Assembly (NCBI GenBank): GCA_012729785.1
Contig: JAAYCL010000008.1
Span: 6,609 to 70,608, forward strand
Reading direction: 5' to 3'
DNA length: 64,000 bases
Source: Chlamydiota bacterium
GTDB lineage: Bacteria; Auribacterota; Tritonobacteria; UBA1439
The notes beneath the pieces are model-generated. The model was not told the DNA's origin and made no database searches. It saw nothing but the letters and a program-made list of their open reading frames with translations. Shown here in pieces: positions 52,793 through 62,578 of this stretch (position 1 is its first letter; every line of letters begins with the position of its first letter). The position numbers were made by a program, and so were the translations under genes.

Positions 52793-53442
52793 TCCCTGCC
52801 CAGCACCCGCATGATCTGGATGAACGTCCCCTGCACCGGCGCGTCGCTGTTCACCGTCGCGAGCAGATTGCGCGCCTCGTAGTAGCCGATCAGAGGGGCG
52901 GTCTGCGCCTCGTAGACCCTGAGCCGGTTGAGGATCGTCTCCTCGCTGTCGTCCGCCCTCGCGGCGAGCGGTCCGCCGCACGCGTCGCAGACCCCCTCGA
53001 CCTTCGGCGGCACGTTGACCAGGTGGAAGCTCGCGCCGCAGGATCTGCAGACCCTGCGCCCGCCCAGGCGCTGCAGGATCACGTCCTGGTGGGTCTTCAT
53101 GTAGAAGACCTTGTCGAGGTTCTGCCCGAGCTCCGCGAGAAGGGCGTCGAGCCCCTCCGCCTGGGGGAGCGTGCGGGGGAACCCGTCGAGGAGGAAGCCG
53201 CGGCGGCGGCAATCCTGCTTCGAGAGGCGCTCCCGCACGAGGCCGACGGTGATCTCGTCCGGCACCAGGTCTCCCTTCCCCCAGTAGCGGTCGTGCGCCG
53301 CCGTGCCGAGCTCCGTTCCCGCCTTGTACGCCTCGCGAAACATATCCCCGGTCGAGATGTGCGGGATCTTGAACTCCTCGCAGAGCACCTTCGCCTGCGA
53401 TCCTTTGCCCGCTCCCGGGGGGCCCAGTAGTATGAGTCTCAT
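52789..53442 (-). CDS. adk: Adenylate kinase
   Basis: 217 residues. P-loop [11 protein letters not shown] near residue 7, LLDGFPRT, and a zinc-type LID domain with CRSC and CDAC cysteine pairs. It converts ATP and AMP to two ADP. The ribosome binding site is weak. A nested palindrome lies in its leader (53465-53513), between secY and adk. Confidence 0.96.
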   Translation of the reverse strand: MRLILLGPPGAGKGSQAKVLCEEFKIPHISTGDMFREAYKAGTELGTAAHDRYWGKGDLVPDEITVGLVRERLSKQDCRRRGFLLDGFPRTLPQAEGLDALLAELGQNLDKVFYMKTHQDVILQRLGGRRVCRSCGASFHLVNVPPKVEGVCDACGGPLAARADDSEETILNRLRVYEAQTAPLIGYYEARNLLATVNSDAPVQGTFIQIMRVLGRE

Positions 53443-53464
53443 TGCATTGATCCCGTATGTCCGC

Positions 53465-53513
53465 TCTCGGATCCCAGATTTCAGATCCCGGATCTGAAAG
53501 TTCAGATCCGAGA
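53465..53513. repeat. Nested perfect palindrome in the adk leader
   Basis: An outer 9-base perfect inverted repeat TCTCGGATC (53465-53473) and GATCCGAGA (53505-53513) encloses an inner 9-base perfect repeat TTTCAGATC (53479-53487) and GATCTGAAA (53491-53499). The loop is 3 bases (CCG) and the inner-to-outer spacers are 5 bases on each side. As RNA it would fold into a 49-nt two-tier hairpin between the secY stop and the adk start. No T run follows, so it is not a typical terminator. Confidence 0.85.
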
Positions 53514-53575
53514 CCCCGGATCCCGCCGCCGTATGTGCGCGCCGCCCGTTCAAATGGCGGGGCGAACCCGCCCCG

Positions 53576-54910
53576 TCACCGCCCGCGGATGCGTCCCTTC
53601 CGCATGAACCCCTCGTAGTGGCGCATCACGAGGTGCGACTCCACCTGCCGCATCGTGTCCAGCATCACGCCCACGATGATCAAAAGCCCGGTTCCGCCGA
53701 AGAACTGCGAGATCGTGTAGCTCACGTTCATATAGCCCGCGATGAAGCTCGGGAAGACCGCGATCGCCGCGAGGAAGAACGCGCCGGGGAGCGTGATGCG
53801 GTTCATGACCCGTTCGAAGAACTCCGCGGTGGGCTTGCCGGGCCGGATGCCGGGAACGAACGCCCCGCTCTTCTTCATGTTGTCGGCGAGATCGATCGGG
53901 TTGAAGGTGATGGCGGTGTAGAAGTAGCAGAAGAAGATGATCAACACGACCTCCAGGAGCGTGTACAGGAGCGCCCCGGGACGCAGCGCCCCCATCGCCT
54001 CCCTGAGCCAGTCGGTCTGGACGAAGCTCCCGATCGTGGCCGGGAAGAGCAGGATCGAGGAGGCGAAGATGATCGGGATGACCCCCGCCTGGTTGACGCG
54101 CAGCGGGATATAGGTGCTCTGGGCGCTGTAGATCTTCCTACCGCGTATCTGCTTGGGGCGCTGTATGGGGATGCGGCGCTGCCCCTCCGTGACCAGCACC
54201 ACGCCCGCGACGACGAGCGCGGCGAGCAGCGCCATCCCCGCGACCGCGAACGGGCGGATCGTACCGGTCCGCACCAGCTCGTAGACCTCGTAGACGGCGC
54301 TGGGCATCCGGGAGATGATCCCGGCGGTGATGATCAGCGAGATGCCGTTCCCGATGCCGTTCTCGGTGATCTGCTCCCCGAGCCACATGATGAAGATGGT
54401 GCCGGCGGTGATGGTGATCATGATCATCAGACGCGTCGCCCATCCCGGGTTCGGGATGATGAGCCGCCCGCCGAAGCTGGCCGGGTTCTCCAGGAAACGG
54501 CTGATCATCGCCGACTGGAAGAGGCAGAGGAACACCGTCCCGTAGCGCGTGTACTGGTTGATCTTGCGCCGCCCCGCCTCCCCCTCCTTGGCGAGCCGCT
54601 CGAGGGAGGGGACGACCGCGGTGAGCAGCTGGAGGATGATCGAGGCGCTGATGTACGGCATGATCCCGAGGGCGAAGATGGTGCAGTTCGACAAGGCGCC
54701 GCCCGAGAACATGTTCATCATCCCGAACAGGTTGCCGCCGGTCCCCTGCGTCCGCTGGAGCTCGTCGAAGAAGAGGCCGAGGGCCTTGGCGTCGACGCCC
54801 GGCGTGGGGACCCAGGCGCCGAGCCGGTACACGATCAGCATGCCGAGCGTGAACAGTATCCGGCTTCGCAGTTCGCCGATCCTGAACATGTTCCTGAACG
54901 CCGCGATCAT
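53576..54910 (-). CDS. secY: Protein translocase subunit SecY
   Basis: 444 residues with ten membrane segments, the central channel of the Sec translocon. Landmarks: RLGAWVPTPGVDA, NLFGMMNMFSGGALSNCTIFALGIMPYISASIILQLL in pieces, the plug and lateral-gate helices, and the cytoplasmic loop GVVLVTEGQRRIPIQ. The ATG at 54910 lies 2 bases from the rplO stop. Confidence 0.97.
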   Translation of the reverse strand: MIAAFRNMFRIGELRSRILFTLGMLIVYRLGAWVPTPGVDAKALGLFFDELQRTQGTGGNLFGMMNMFSGGALSNCTIFALGIMPYISASIILQLLTAVVPSLERLAKEGEAGRRKINQYTRYGTVFLCLFQSAMISRFLENPASFGGRLIIPNPGWATRLMIMITITAGTIFIMWLGEQITENGIGNGISLIITAGIISRMPSAVYEVYELVRTGTIRPFAVAGMALLAALVVAGVVLVTEGQRRIPIQRPKQIRGRKIYSAQSTYIPLRVNQAGVIPIIFASSILLFPATIGSFVQTDWLREAMGALRPGALLYTLLEVVLIIFFCYFYTAITFNPIDLADNMKKSGAFVPGIRPGKPTAEFFERVMNRITLPGAFFLAAIAVFPSFIAGYMNVSYTISQFFGGTGLLIIVGVMLDTMRQVESHLVMRHYEGFMRKGRIRGR

Positions 54911-54911
54911 C

Positions 54912-55406
54912 TCACTCCGCTCCCGGCGTCGGCGCCCCGGCCGCGGCCGGCGCCGCCTTCGGCGGCGCGGCGATCCGCGCCGTGCCCTTCGCCGCTTCGA
55001 TCTTCTTCCGCGCGGAGACGCTGAACGCGTCCGCGACGACATCGAGGCGCTTCGTGAGCGCCCCCTCGCCGAGGATCTTCACGCCGTCGCAGGACCGCCG
55101 CACGATGCCCCGGGCGGAGAGGGCCTTGGCGTCCACCACGCTCCCCTCGTCGAAGACGTCCAGGCGCCCGACGTTGACCGTTTCGACGCGGGGCCGCCGC
55201 GGGGCGCGGAATCCGCGCTTGGGGATCCGGCGGATGAGCGGCATCTGGCCGCCCTCGAAGCCGGGCCTGATCTTCGCCCCCGACCGCGCCTTCTGCCCCT
55301 TGTGGCCGCGGCAGCTCGTCTTGCCGTGGCCGGAACCGGGCCCCCGGCCCCTGCGCTTGGCGCCGCGCCGCGCCCCCTCGTTGTTTTTCAGCTCGTGCAG
55401 TCTCAC
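54912..55406 (-). CDS. rplO: Ribosomal protein L15
   Basis: 164 residues. The glycine/arginine-rich start (RRGRGPGSGHGKTSCRGHKGQKARSG) and PLIRRIPKRGF are typical L15. It has a proline/alanine-rich C-terminal extension (APPKAAPAAAGAPTPGAE). It begins 1 base after rpsE with no rpmD between. Confidence 0.96.
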   Translation of the reverse strand: MRLHELKNNEGARRGAKRRGRGPGSGHGKTSCRGHKGQKARSGAKIRPGFEGGQMPLIRRIPKRGFRAPRRPRVETVNVGRLDVFDEGSVVDAKALSARGIVRRSCDGVKILGEGALTKRLDVVADAFSVSARKKIEAAKGTARIAAPPKAAPAAAGAPTPGAE

Positions 55407-55407
55407 C

Positions 55408-55929
55408 CTAGTCGAGCCCCCTTCCCGCCATCACCTGCGCGCGCGTCCGCAGCCCCTCGAGCGCGACGAACGTCGCCTTCACGACGTTGATCGGGTTCTT
55501 CGATTTCAGCGACTTCGCAAGGACGTCCTTCACCCCCGCGAGGTCGAGGACGATCCGCATGCCGCCGCCGGCGATGATGCCGGTGCCGGGGGCCGCGGGT
55601 TTCAGGAGCACGCGCGCCCCCCCGAAGACACCGATCGTCTCGTGGGGGATGGTGGCGCCGCGGCGCTGGACGTGCACGATCCTCCGCCGCGAGCCCTCGG
55701 AGCCTTTCTTGATCGCCTCGGCGATCTCGTTGGCCTTCCCGAAGCCGTAGCCGATGTTCCCTTCCCGGTCGCCGCATACGACGAGGGCGCTGAAGCTGAA
55801 GCGGCGCCCGCCCTTGACCACCTTGGCGCAGCGGTTGATGCTCACGACCTTTTCCTGTATCTCTCCGGGGGCCGCTTCGCGGTTCCTGTCGCGATCCCGG
55901 TTCCTGTCCCGATCCCGTCTCTCCGCCAC
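55408..55929 (-). CDS. rpsE: Ribosomal protein S5
   Basis: 173 residues from a GTG at 55929 with AAGGAGGAG upstream. The S5 core is intact ([52 protein letters not shown]). The N-terminus has an unusual Arg-Asp-Asn repeat ([14 protein letters not shown]). S5 lies at the mRNA entrance of the 30S subunit and affects accuracy. Confidence 0.96.
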   Translation of the reverse strand: MAERRDRDRNRDRDRNREAAPGEIQEKVVSINRCAKVVKGGRRFSFSALVVCGDREGNIGYGFGKANEIAEAIKKGSEGSRRRIVHVQRRGATIPHETIGVFGGARVLLKPAAPGTGIIAGGGMRIVLDLAGVKDVLAKSLKSKNPINVVKATFVALEGLRTRAQVMAGRGLD

Positions 55930-56003
55930 CGACTCCTCCTTGCGGGCGCAACGCCGTCGCCGAGGCACCCGTCCCTGGTTCACGGCCGTTCCCGGCCGGC
56001 GCG

Positions 56004-56375
56004 TCAGAAGGTGAGCCCGCCCGCGCGCGCCCCGTCCGCCAGCGCCTTCACCCGCCCGTGATAGCAGTACCGGTTCCGGTCGAACACCACCGCGGCGACG
56101 CCCTTGGCCTTGGCCATCTCGGCGATGAGGGTTCCGACGATCCCCGCCGCCTCCTTGTTCCCCGTCTTCTTCGCCGTCCCCGCCGCCTTCTCCTTGAACG
56201 CGGCGGAGCGGGTCGACACCGCGGCGAGCGTCAGGCCCCGGTCGTCGTCGACGAGCTGCGCGTAGATATGCGCCGCGCTGCGGAACACGCTCAGGCGCGG
56301 CCTCGCGGCCGTGCCGTGGATGCGCTTCCTGACGCGCATCTTCCTCCTCCACCGTGCTGCGTCGCTTCTCTTCAT
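56004..56375 (-). CDS. rplR: Ribosomal protein L18
   Basis: 123 residues with [20 protein letters not shown] and [17 protein letters not shown], the standard L18 ends. It binds 5S rRNA together with L5. Its place between rplF and rpsE is canonical. Confidence 0.96.
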   Translation of the reverse strand: MKRSDAARWRRKMRVRKRIHGTAARPRLSVFRSAAHIYAQLVDDDRGLTLAAVSTRSAAFKEKAAGTAKKTGNKEAAGIVGTLIAEMAKAKGVAAVVFDRNRYCYHGRVKALADGARAGGLTF

Positions 56376-56423
56376 CGTGTCGGGAACCTTATGTTAGCGC
56401 GACGGTGCATCGCTGCGACCGCG

Positions 56424-56969
56424 TCACGAGGTCGTGGCGACCGCCTTGCCCGCCTTGCGGCGCACCCTTTCGTCCTTGTACCGTATCCCCTTGCCCTTGT
56501 ACGGTTCCGGGGGGTAGAAGCCGCGTATCTCCGCGGCGACCTGGCCGACCGCCTGCTTGTCGCACCCGGTCACCGTCAGCATGTTCTCCTTGCCGAGGGT
56601 GATCCGGATCGTCTCGGGGAACTCGTAGTCGATCGGGTGCGAGAAGCCGAGCTGGAGCACCAGGCGGCGCCCCTCGATCTTGGCCTTGTAGCCGACGCCG
56701 ACGATCTGGAGCGTCTTTTCGTACGGCTTCGACACGCCGCGGACCATGTTGGAGATCAGCGTGCGCGTGACGCCGTGAAGGGCCGAGCCGTTCTTCGCCC
56801 CCGGCGCGCACGCGACCTTCACCTGCGTCCCCTCCACGGCGGCGGAGATGCCGTCGGGGAGCTTCAAGGCCAGCTCGCCCTCGGGTCCCTTCACCGTGAC
56901 GCTCCGCCCCGCGAAGGCCACCTGCACCTTCGGCGGCAGATCGATCGGTTTCTTTCCCACCCGCGACAT
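56424..56969 (-). CDS. rplF: Ribosomal protein L6
   Basis: 181 residues. MSRVGKKPIDLPPKVQV starts it and LGFSHPIDYEFPETIRI with GFYPPEPYKGKGIRYKDE are L6 signatures. It sits near the factor-binding region of the 50S subunit. Confidence 0.97.
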   Translation of the reverse strand: MSRVGKKPIDLPPKVQVAFAGRSVTVKGPEGELALKLPDGISAAVEGTQVKVACAPGAKNGSALHGVTRTLISNMVRGVSKPYEKTLQIVGVGYKAKIEGRRLVLQLGFSHPIDYEFPETIRITLGKENMLTVTGCDKQAVGQVAAEIRGFYPPEPYKGKGIRYKDERVRRKAGKAVATTS

Positions 56970-57044
56970 TGTCGTACTCCCCTTTGACGTTGCCCCACAC
57001 ACCGCGCCACAACCGCGACAGCCCGCCCGCGGCGGACTCCCCGC

Positions 57045-57443
57045 TTACCAGGCGTAGCAGAGGATCTCCCCGCCGACCCCTTCCCTGCGGGCCTGCGTAT
57101 CGGTCAAGACCCCCTTCGGGGTCGTGAGGATCGCCACGCCGAGCCCGCCGAGCGGCCGCGGGATCTTCTTCTTGTCGACGTACTTCCTGCTGCCGGGCGT
57201 GCTCACCCTCCGGAGGCCGCGGATGACCTCCTTGCCGCCGGGGGCGTACCGCAGGTACACCCGAAGGATCCCCTGCGGGGGGGCGTCCGCGATCTTGAAA
57301 TCATCCACGAACCCCTCGCTCTTGAGCACCCGCACAAGGGCGAGCTTCAAGGTCGACTTCGGGATGTCCACGAACTCGCGGCGCGCCTTGCTCGCATTGC
57401 GAATCCGGGTCAGCATATCCGCAACCGGATCGGTCATCGTCAT
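57045..57443 (-). CDS. rpsH: Ribosomal protein S8
   Basis: 132 residues. MTMTDPVADMLTRIRNA fits the usual S8 start, so I chose the ATG at 57443 over ATGs at 57452 and 57437; AAGGAT lies upstream. The C-terminus GGLGVAILTTPKGVLTDTQAR is typical. S8 binds helix 21 of 16S rRNA and in E. coli represses the spc operon. Confidence 0.96.
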   Translation of the reverse strand: MTMTDPVADMLTRIRNASKARREFVDIPKSTLKLALVRVLKSEGFVDDFKIADAPPQGILRVYLRYAPGGKEVIRGLRRVSTPGSRKYVDKKKIPRPLGGLGVAILTTPKGVLTDTQARREGVGGEILCYAW

Positions 57444-57546
57444 ACAATCCATCCTTATCTATCTGTCGCCGCAGCGGCCGCGAGGATCAGAGGAGCACCG
57501 CAGCGCTTCTTCCCCTCCGAGGCCCCCGTGCGCCCTGCGGCAACGG

Positions 57547-57732
57547 CTACCAGCTGGCCTTCACCACGCCCGGGATCTCGCCGCGCGACGCGAGCTGGCG
57601 GAAGCAGATCCGGCACATCTGGAACTTGCGCAGGTAGCCCCTCGACCGGCCGCACCGCAGGCAGCGGGAATACCCGCGCACCTCGAACTTCGGCGCGCGC
57701 GCCGACTTCACCCTCTGACACGTCTTTGCCAT
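57547..57732 (-). CDS. rpsZ: Ribosomal protein S14, type Z
   Basis: 61 residues, the short zinc-binding form, starting [20 protein letters not shown]. The zinc site is CLRC and CRIC in [12 protein letters not shown] and [13 protein letters not shown]. It lies between rplE and rpsH, as in most bacteria with this form. Often labelled rpsN. Confidence 0.96.
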   Translation of the reverse strand: MAKTCQRVKSARAPKFEVRGYSRCLRCGRSRGYLRKFQMCRICFRQLASRGEIPGVVKASW

Positions 57733-57772
57733 ACCCTTTTCGTCTCCCGTCTCCCCCCCGTCTCCAGGGGGA

Positions 57773-58315
57773 TCACTTCTTCGCGAACGGCATCCCCAGG
57801 AGCTCGAGCAGCGCTTTCGACTCCGCGTCGGTCTTCGCCGAGGTGACGATGGCGATATCCATTCCCTGGGGGCGCTTGATCTTGTCCAGCTCGATCTCGG
57901 GAAAGATGCTCTGCTCGACGACGCCGAGCGCGTAGTTCCCGCGCCCGTCGAACGAGGAGACCGGAACCCCGCGGAAGTCCCTGATCCTGGGAAGCACGAC
58001 ACTCACGAGGCGGTCGAGGAACTCGTACATCATCGCGCCGCGGAGGGTCGTCTTGCAGCCGATCTTCGACCCGCTGCGCAGCTTGAAGTTCGAGATGCTC
58101 TTCGACGACTGCGTCATGGCGGGCTTCTGCCCGGTGATGAGCGCGAGATCCGCCGCCGCGTCGTCGAGGATCTTGGAGTCCTGGGTCGCCTCCCCGACGC
58201 CCATATTCACCACGATCTTCTTTAGGCGCGGCGCCTGCATCCTGTTCGCGTACCCGAAGCGCTTGATCAGTTCGGGCACGATCTCCTTCGTGTACCGTTC
58301 ACGCAACCGCGACAT
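57773..58315 (-). CDS. rplE: Ribosomal protein L5
   Basis: 180 residues. [19 protein letters not shown] and [19 protein letters not shown] with RIRDFRGV are L5 signatures. It binds 5S rRNA and the P-site tRNA loop. Confidence 0.97.
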   Translation of the reverse strand: MSRLRERYTKEIVPELIKRFGYANRMQAPRLKKIVVNMGVGEATQDSKILDDAAADLALITGQKPAMTQSSKSISNFKLRSGSKIGCKTTLRGAMMYEFLDRLVSVVLPRIRDFRGVPVSSFDGRGNYALGVVEQSIFPEIELDKIKRPQGMDIAIVTSAKTDAESKALLELLGMPFAKK

Positions 58316-58362
58316 AGATCACTCTCCATCCTTCGCACGGCCCGAGCCGGGCGGACGGCGCG

Positions 58363-58692
58363 CTACGCCTTCCCCACCGGCTCCCCGCACACGCGGCAGC
58401 ACCGCACCGCGCTCCCGTCGGCGAGCTGTTTGCTTCCCGTCCGCACCCCGCGCCGGCACTTCGCGCAGTACGGCATCAGGTTCGATATGTGGATCGACCG
58501 TTCCTTCTGGACGATCCCCCCCTTGGGGTTCTTCTGCGTCGGGCGCATATGCCGTTTCGAGAGGTTGAACCCCTCGACGATCGCCCGCTGGGTGCCGGGG
58601 AAAACCCTGAGCACCGTGCCCGTCTTCCCGGCGAAACGCTCCCGGCCCGCGACCGCGACGACCAGGTCGCCTTTCCGTATCCTTGTCTTCAT
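58363..58692 (-). CDS. rplX: Ribosomal protein L24 with zinc ribbon
   Basis: 109 residues. The KOW start (RIRKGDLVVAVAGRERFAGKTGTVL) and VEGFNLSKRHMRPT identify L24. The C-terminal CAKC and CRVC pairs make a zinc ribbon, the C+ form. It starts assembly of the 50S subunit. Confidence 0.96.
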   Translation of the reverse strand: MKTRIRKGDLVVAVAGRERFAGKTGTVLRVFPGTQRAIVEGFNLSKRHMRPTQKNPKGGIVQKERSIHISNLMPYCAKCRRGVRTGSKQLADGSAVRCCRVCGEPVGKA

Positions 58693-58717
58693 CGCTCTCC
58701 GTTCCCGACCGCCGCCC

Positions 58718-59086
58718 TCAGATCACCTCGGGGGCGAGCGAGATGATCTTCATGAAGTTCCTGTCGCGCAGCTCGCGCGCGACCGGTCCGAATATCCTCG
58801 TCCCCTTGGGGTTGTTCTGCTGGTCGATGATCACCGCGGCGTTGCGGTCGAACCTGAGGAACGACCCGTCCTCGCGCCGAATCGGCTGGCGCGTCCTGAC
58901 CACGACCCCCCGCACGACCTCGCCCTTCTTGACGATCCCGTCGGGCACCGCCTCCTTGACCGAGGCGATGATCACGTCCCCGACGTGGGCGTACCGCCTC
59001 CCGGATCCCCCCAGGACCTTGACGCACGCGATCTGGCGGGCGCCGGAGTTGTCGGCGACGTCGAGGCGCGTCCGCAGCTGTATCAT
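58718..59086 (-). CDS. rplN: Ribosomal protein L14
   Basis: 122 residues. [27 protein letters not shown] is diagnostic. It forms an intersubunit bridge. Its start overlaps the rpsQ stop by 4 bases. Confidence 0.97.
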   Translation of the reverse strand: MIQLRTRLDVADNSGARQIACVKVLGGSGRRYAHVGDVIIASVKEAVPDGIVKKGEVVRGVVVRTRQPIRREDGSFLRFDRNAAVIIDQQNNPKGTRIFGPVARELRDRNFMKIISLAPEVI

Positions 59087-59505
59087 GACGCCGCTCCCCC
59101 GGGCGTGTGCCCGGCTGTGCCGGCATCCGAAAGATCGTGCGCCGCGCCCGCGTCCGCCGCCGCGGCCCTTTTCTCCCTCGGCCCGCGGATCGACTCCTCG
59201 ATCTCCTGGACCTCGGCCTCGGTCGCCGCCGGCCCCCCGAGCCCCCGGCCCTTCGCGATGACCTCAACGAGACGCCACCGCTTCAGCCGGCTCATCGGCC
59301 TGCACTCCTCGATGCGGACGGTGTCGCCCTCCTCGGCCCGCCCCTGCTCGTCATGCACGTAACAGCGCGTGCGGGCGGAGATCACCTTGTCGTACCGCGG
59401 GTGGCGCTGTACGCGCCTGACCTCCACGATGGCGGTCTTGGCGCTCGGGACGGAATCCACCGTCCCGACCCGCGTCTTCCTCTTGCCCCTGGTCTGGTTC
59501 GTCAT
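59083..59505 (-). CDS. rpsQ: Ribosomal protein S17 with C-terminal extension
   Basis: 140 residues, whereas S17 is usually 80-90. The first 88 residues hold the S17 OB fold ([46 protein letters not shown]). The last 52 form an alanine/glutamate-rich, probably disordered tail. The ATG shares one base with the rpmC stop (TGATG). Confidence 0.95.
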   Translation of the reverse strand: MTNQTRGKRKTRVGTVDSVPSAKTAIVEVRRVQRHPRYDKVISARTRCYVHDEQGRAEEGDTVRIEECRPMSRLKRWRLVEVIAKGRGLGGPAATEAEVQEIEESIRGPREKRAAAADAGAAHDLSDAGTAGHTPGGAAS

Positions 59506-59726
59506 CACGCCTCTGTCTCCTTCACGGCCGCCTCACCCGAGGCGGGGCGCCCCTTCAACACCGTGAGGGCCCGGGCGATGTCCTTCCGTATCGCGCCCAC
59601 CCGACTGTACTGCTCCATCTGCCCCGTCATCGCCTTCACCCTGAGGGCGAAGAGCTCCTCCCGCCACCCGGCAAGGAGGTGGTGCAGCTCCTCCGGCGCC
59701 TTCTCACGCATCTCCTTGGCTTTCAC
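59505..59726 (-). CDS. rpmC: Ribosomal protein L29
   Basis: 73 residues: MKAKEMREKAPEELHHLLAGWREELFALR and RVGAIRKDIARALTVL. It lies at the tunnel exit beside L23. Order rplP-rpmC-rpsQ is canonical. Confidence 0.96.
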   Translation of the reverse strand: MKAKEMREKAPEELHHLLAGWREELFALRVKAMTGQMEQYSRVGAIRKDIARALTVLKGRPASGEAAVKETEA

Positions 59727-59759
59727 CGTCGTGCCCCCTCGTCGCGCCCGGCCGGGCGC

Positions 59760-60179
59760 CTACCGCATCGTGCTCCGCGAAACAAACCGGGTCCTGATGC
59801 CGAGCTTGGCGGCGGCGCGGCTCATCGCCTCCTGCGCCGTCGCCGGGCCGATGCCGTCGACCTCGAACAGGATCCGTCCCTTCCTCACCACGGCCACCCA
59901 CGTCTCCGGGGCGCCCTTCCCCTTCCCCATCCGCGTCTCGGCCGGTTTCTTCGTGACCGGCTTGTCGGGGAATACCCGTATCCACACCTTCCCGTGCCGC
60001 TTCAGGTGGCGCGTGACGGCGACGCGCGCGGCCTCGATCTGGGTCGTCGTCACCCACGCGTTCACGAGGGACTGGAGACCGTACTCGCCGAAGGCGACCG
60101 TGGTGCCCCGGGTCCCGTGCCCCTTCATGATGCCGCGCTGCTGTTTCCTGAACTTGCTCTTAGCCGGCTGGAGCACCAT
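59760..60179 (-). CDS. rplP: Ribosomal protein L16
   Basis: 139 residues. I chose the ATG at 60179 (GGGAGG upstream); a TTG at 60188 is the other option. [20 protein letters not shown] and [22 protein letters not shown] are L16 signatures. The start overlaps the end of rpsC by 20 bases. L16 organises the A-site region of the 50S subunit. Confidence 0.96.
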   Translation of the reverse strand: MVLQPAKSKFRKQQRGIMKGHGTRGTTVAFGEYGLQSLVNAWVTTTQIEAARVAVTRHLKRHGKVWIRVFPDKPVTKKPAETRMGKGKGAPETWVAVVRKGRILFEVDGIGPATAQEAMSRAAAKLGIRTRFVSRSTMR

Positions 60180-60825
60180 CCCGAACAACCTCCCTTCCCG
60201 GAACCTTTTCGCCCTTGTAGATCCAGACCTTCACGCCGATCTGCCCGTACGCGGTGCGCGATTCGGCGAAACCGTAGTCGATCTCCGCGCGGAGGGTGTG
60301 CAGCGGTATCTTCCCCTCGCGGTACGCCTCCGATCGCGCGATCTCGGCGCCCCCGAGGCGGCCGGCGCAGTGTATCTTCACCCCCTGGGCCCCCGCGTCC
60401 ATCGTGAGCGACACGGCGCGTTTCATCGCGCGGCGGAACGAGACGCGCTTGAGGAGTTGGGAGGCGACGTTCTCCGCGACGAGCTGGGCCTCGACCTCGG
60501 GACGCTTGATCTCGGTCACGTCCAGCACGATCTCCCTGCCGGTCATCTCGGCCAGCTCGTCCCGCAGCTTGTCGATCTCGGCCCCCTTGCGGCCGATGAC
60601 GATGCCGGGGCGGGAGCTCCAGATATTGATCCTGACCTTCTTCCCGTAGCGCTCGATGCAGACCCTGGCGATCCCCGCGAAGCCCAGGCGTTCCTTGATG
60701 AACCCCCTGATCTTCACATCCTCGTTCAGCATCGTCCCGAAGTCGCGCTTGGCGCCGTACCATTTGGAGCGCCACTCCTGGTTGATCCCGAGCCGAAGCC
60801 CGATCGGATTAACTTTCTGCCCCAC
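60160..60825 (-). CDS. rpsC: Ribosomal protein S3
   Basis: 221 residues. [23 protein letters not shown], the KH-domain GxxG region [15 protein letters not shown], and [16 protein letters not shown]3 is part of the 30S mRNA entry helicase. It overlaps both rplV upstream and rplP downstream. Confidence 0.97.
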   Translation of the reverse strand: MGQKVNPIGLRLGINQEWRSKWYGAKRDFGTMLNEDVKIRGFIKERLGFAGIARVCIERYGKKVRINIWSSRPGIVIGRKGAEIDKLRDELAEMTGREIVLDVTEIKRPEVEAQLVAENVASQLLKRVSFRRAMKRAVSLTMDAGAQGVKIHCAGRLGGAEIARSEAYREGKIPLHTLRAEIDYGFAESRTAYGQIGVKVWIYKGEKVPGREVVRDGAPAG

Positions 60826-61246
60826 GTGTGCCTCCCTGTGCCCTCGCGCCGCGTTCCGCCCGCGCCGTCTTCGCCGCGGGCGCCTTCCTGCCGGACGTCT
60901 TCGTGTCGGATGCCGGCTCCCCCTCGCGCACCACGATGGTGATCCGGCTCGTCCGCTTCCGTATCGGCGTCGCCCTCCCCATCGCGCGGGGCATATACCG
61001 TTTGAGCGTCGGGCCTTCGTCGACGAACGCCTCCCGCACGACGAGCGGCACCGGCTTCTCCTTCCCCGTCGCGTTCGCCACCGCAGAGTCGAGGATCTTG
61101 CGCACCGGCCCCGCGCCCCGCTTGCGGCACATCCGGAGCGCCTGCGCGGCGTCCTGCACGCTGCGCCCGCGGATCAGATCGACCACGAGGCGCGCCTTCC
61201 GCGGCGCGATCCGCAGGTAGTTCCCCACCGCCTTCGCCTCTTTCAT
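60809..61246 (-). CDS. rplV: Ribosomal protein L22 with C-terminal tail
   Basis: 145 residues. [18 protein letters not shown] and [24 protein letters not shown] are L22 signatures; the protein lines the exit tunnel. The C-terminal 38 residues are a basic alanine/glycine tail beyond the normal length of about 110. The last 17 bases overlap rpsC. Confidence 0.96.
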   Translation of the reverse strand: MKEAKAVGNYLRIAPRKARLVVDLIRGRSVQDAAQALRMCRKRGAGPVRKILDSAVANATGKEKPVPLVVREAFVDEGPTLKRYMPRAMGRATPIRKRTSRITIVVREGEPASDTKTSGRKAPAAKTARAERGARAQGGTRGAES

Positions 61247-61278
61247 CTATCTGTCCTCTCGCTCGATCGCCCGATCGC

Positions 61279-61563
61279 TCACTTCGCCGCCGCCGACTTC
61301 TCGGTGTGCACCCCGTGCCTCCGGAAGGTCCGCGTGGGCGCGAACTCGCCGAGCTTGTGTCCGACCATGCTCTCGGTGACGAAGACCGGGATGAACTTCT
61401 TCCCGTTGTGCACCGTGAAGGTGTGCCCGACGAAATCCGGGACGATGGTGCTCCGACGCGCCCATGTCTTCAACGGCCGCCGCTCGTTGCCGCGGTTCAT
61501 CCGCTCGACCTTCTTGAGAAGCTTCTCGTCGACGTAGGCGCCCTTCCGTATCGATCGTGCCAT
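61279..61563 (-). CDS. rpsS: Ribosomal protein S19
   Basis: 94 residues. [20 protein letters not shown] and [18 protein letters not shown] are standard. It is in the 30S head beside S13. Confidence 0.97.
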   Translation of the reverse strand: MARSIRKGAYVDEKLLKKVERMNRGNERRPLKTWARRSTIVPDFVGHTFTVHNGKKFIPVFVTESMVGHKLGEFAPTRTFRRHGVHTEKSAAAK

Positions 61564-61601
61564 TGTTTCTCCTCACCCGGTTCCCGGTCCGCGGCGGGCA
61601 A

Positions 61602-62456
61602 TTACGCCTTGCCGCTTCCTCCGCGCCGACGCTTCTTCACCCTCGCCTTGACGACGTGGCGCGCCGGCTTTCTCCTCGAGCGGGTCTTGCCGCCCTTCGC
61701 GAGCACCCCCGTGGGCGAACACGGATGCCGCCCGCCGGAGGACCGCCCCTCTCCGCCGCCCATCGGATGATCGACCGGGTTCTGCGCCACGCCGCGCACC
61801 TTCGGGCGCCGCCCGAGCCAGCGGCTGCGCCCCGCCTTGCCGAGGCGCACCGCCTCGTGCTCGCTGTTCCCGACCTGCCCGACGACGGCCATGCAGCGCA
61901 CGTTGACGAGCCGCACCTCCCCGGAGGGGAGGCGCACGTGCGCGTAGGCGCCGTCGCGCGACAGGAGCTCCGCGCCGTTGCCCGCCCCGCGGGCGAGGAT
62001 CCCCCCGGCGCCGGGGCGCAGCTCGACGCTGTGGATCTGCGTCCCCAGCGGGATCTCGGCGAGCGGCAGCGCGTTGCCGATCCGCGGCTCGATGTTCTGG
62101 CCCGACACGACCGTGTCCCCGACCCCGAGCCCGACCGGCGCCAGGATGTACCGCTTCTCTCCGTCGGCGTAGTGCAGGAGGGCCAGGCGCGCCGCCCTGT
62201 TCGGGTCGTACTCGATGGCGGCGACGCGCGCGGGGATCCCCGCCTTGTTCCGCTTGAAGTCGACGATCCGGTAGCGCCGCCGGTGCCCGCCGCCGAGGTG
62301 GCGCACCATGATGCGCCCCATGAAGTTCCTGCCCGCCTTCTTCCGGACGGCGACGGTCAGGCGCTTCTCGGGGGACCGCTTCGTGATCTCCTTGAAATCG
62401 TGCCCCGTGATCCAGCGGCGGCTCGGGGTCGTGGGCCGGTATGTCTTGATTCCCAT
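61602..62456 (-). CDS. rplB: Ribosomal protein L2
   Basis: 284 residues. Begins [18 protein letters not shown] and holds [17 protein letters not shown] and the conserved [24 protein letters not shown] loop that reaches the peptidyl-transferase centre, essential for activity. An intergenic repeat lies upstream toward rplW. Confidence 0.97.
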   Translation of the reverse strand: MGIKTYRPTTPSRRWITGHDFKEITKRSPEKRLTVAVRKKAGRNFMGRIMVRHLGGGHRRRYRIVDFKRNKAGIPARVAAIEYDPNRAARLALLHYADGEKRYILAPVGLGVGDTVVSGQNIEPRIGNALPLAEIPLGTQIHSVELRPGAGGILARGAGNGAELLSRDGAYAHVRLPSGEVRLVNVRCMAVVGQVGNSEHEAVRLGKAGRSRWLGRRPKVRGVAQNPVDHPMGGGEGRSSGGRHPCSPTGVLAKGGKTRSRRKPARHVVKARVKKRRRGGSGKA

Positions 62457-62490
62457 AATCTCACTCCACCTTTACACGCTCTCTGCGTCG

Positions 62491-62568
62491 CCACGGATCG
62501 ACGCGGATCGTCACGGACAGATTCTGCATTCCCTGCTCTTCACGCATCCGTGAAGATCCGTGGCAACG
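62491..62568. repeat. CGGAT-rich imperfect inverted repeat, copy 2
   Basis: The left arm (62491-62526) begins CCACGGATCGACGCGGATCG and ends CAGATTCTG. The right arm (62541-62568) is its approximate inverse (ATCCGTGAAGATCCGTGG). It is related to the element at 23834-23923. It fills the 122-base gap between rplW and rplB inside the ribosomal operon, where most neighbours are nearly touching. Confidence 0.65.
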
Positions 62569-62578
62569 ATACCGTACA

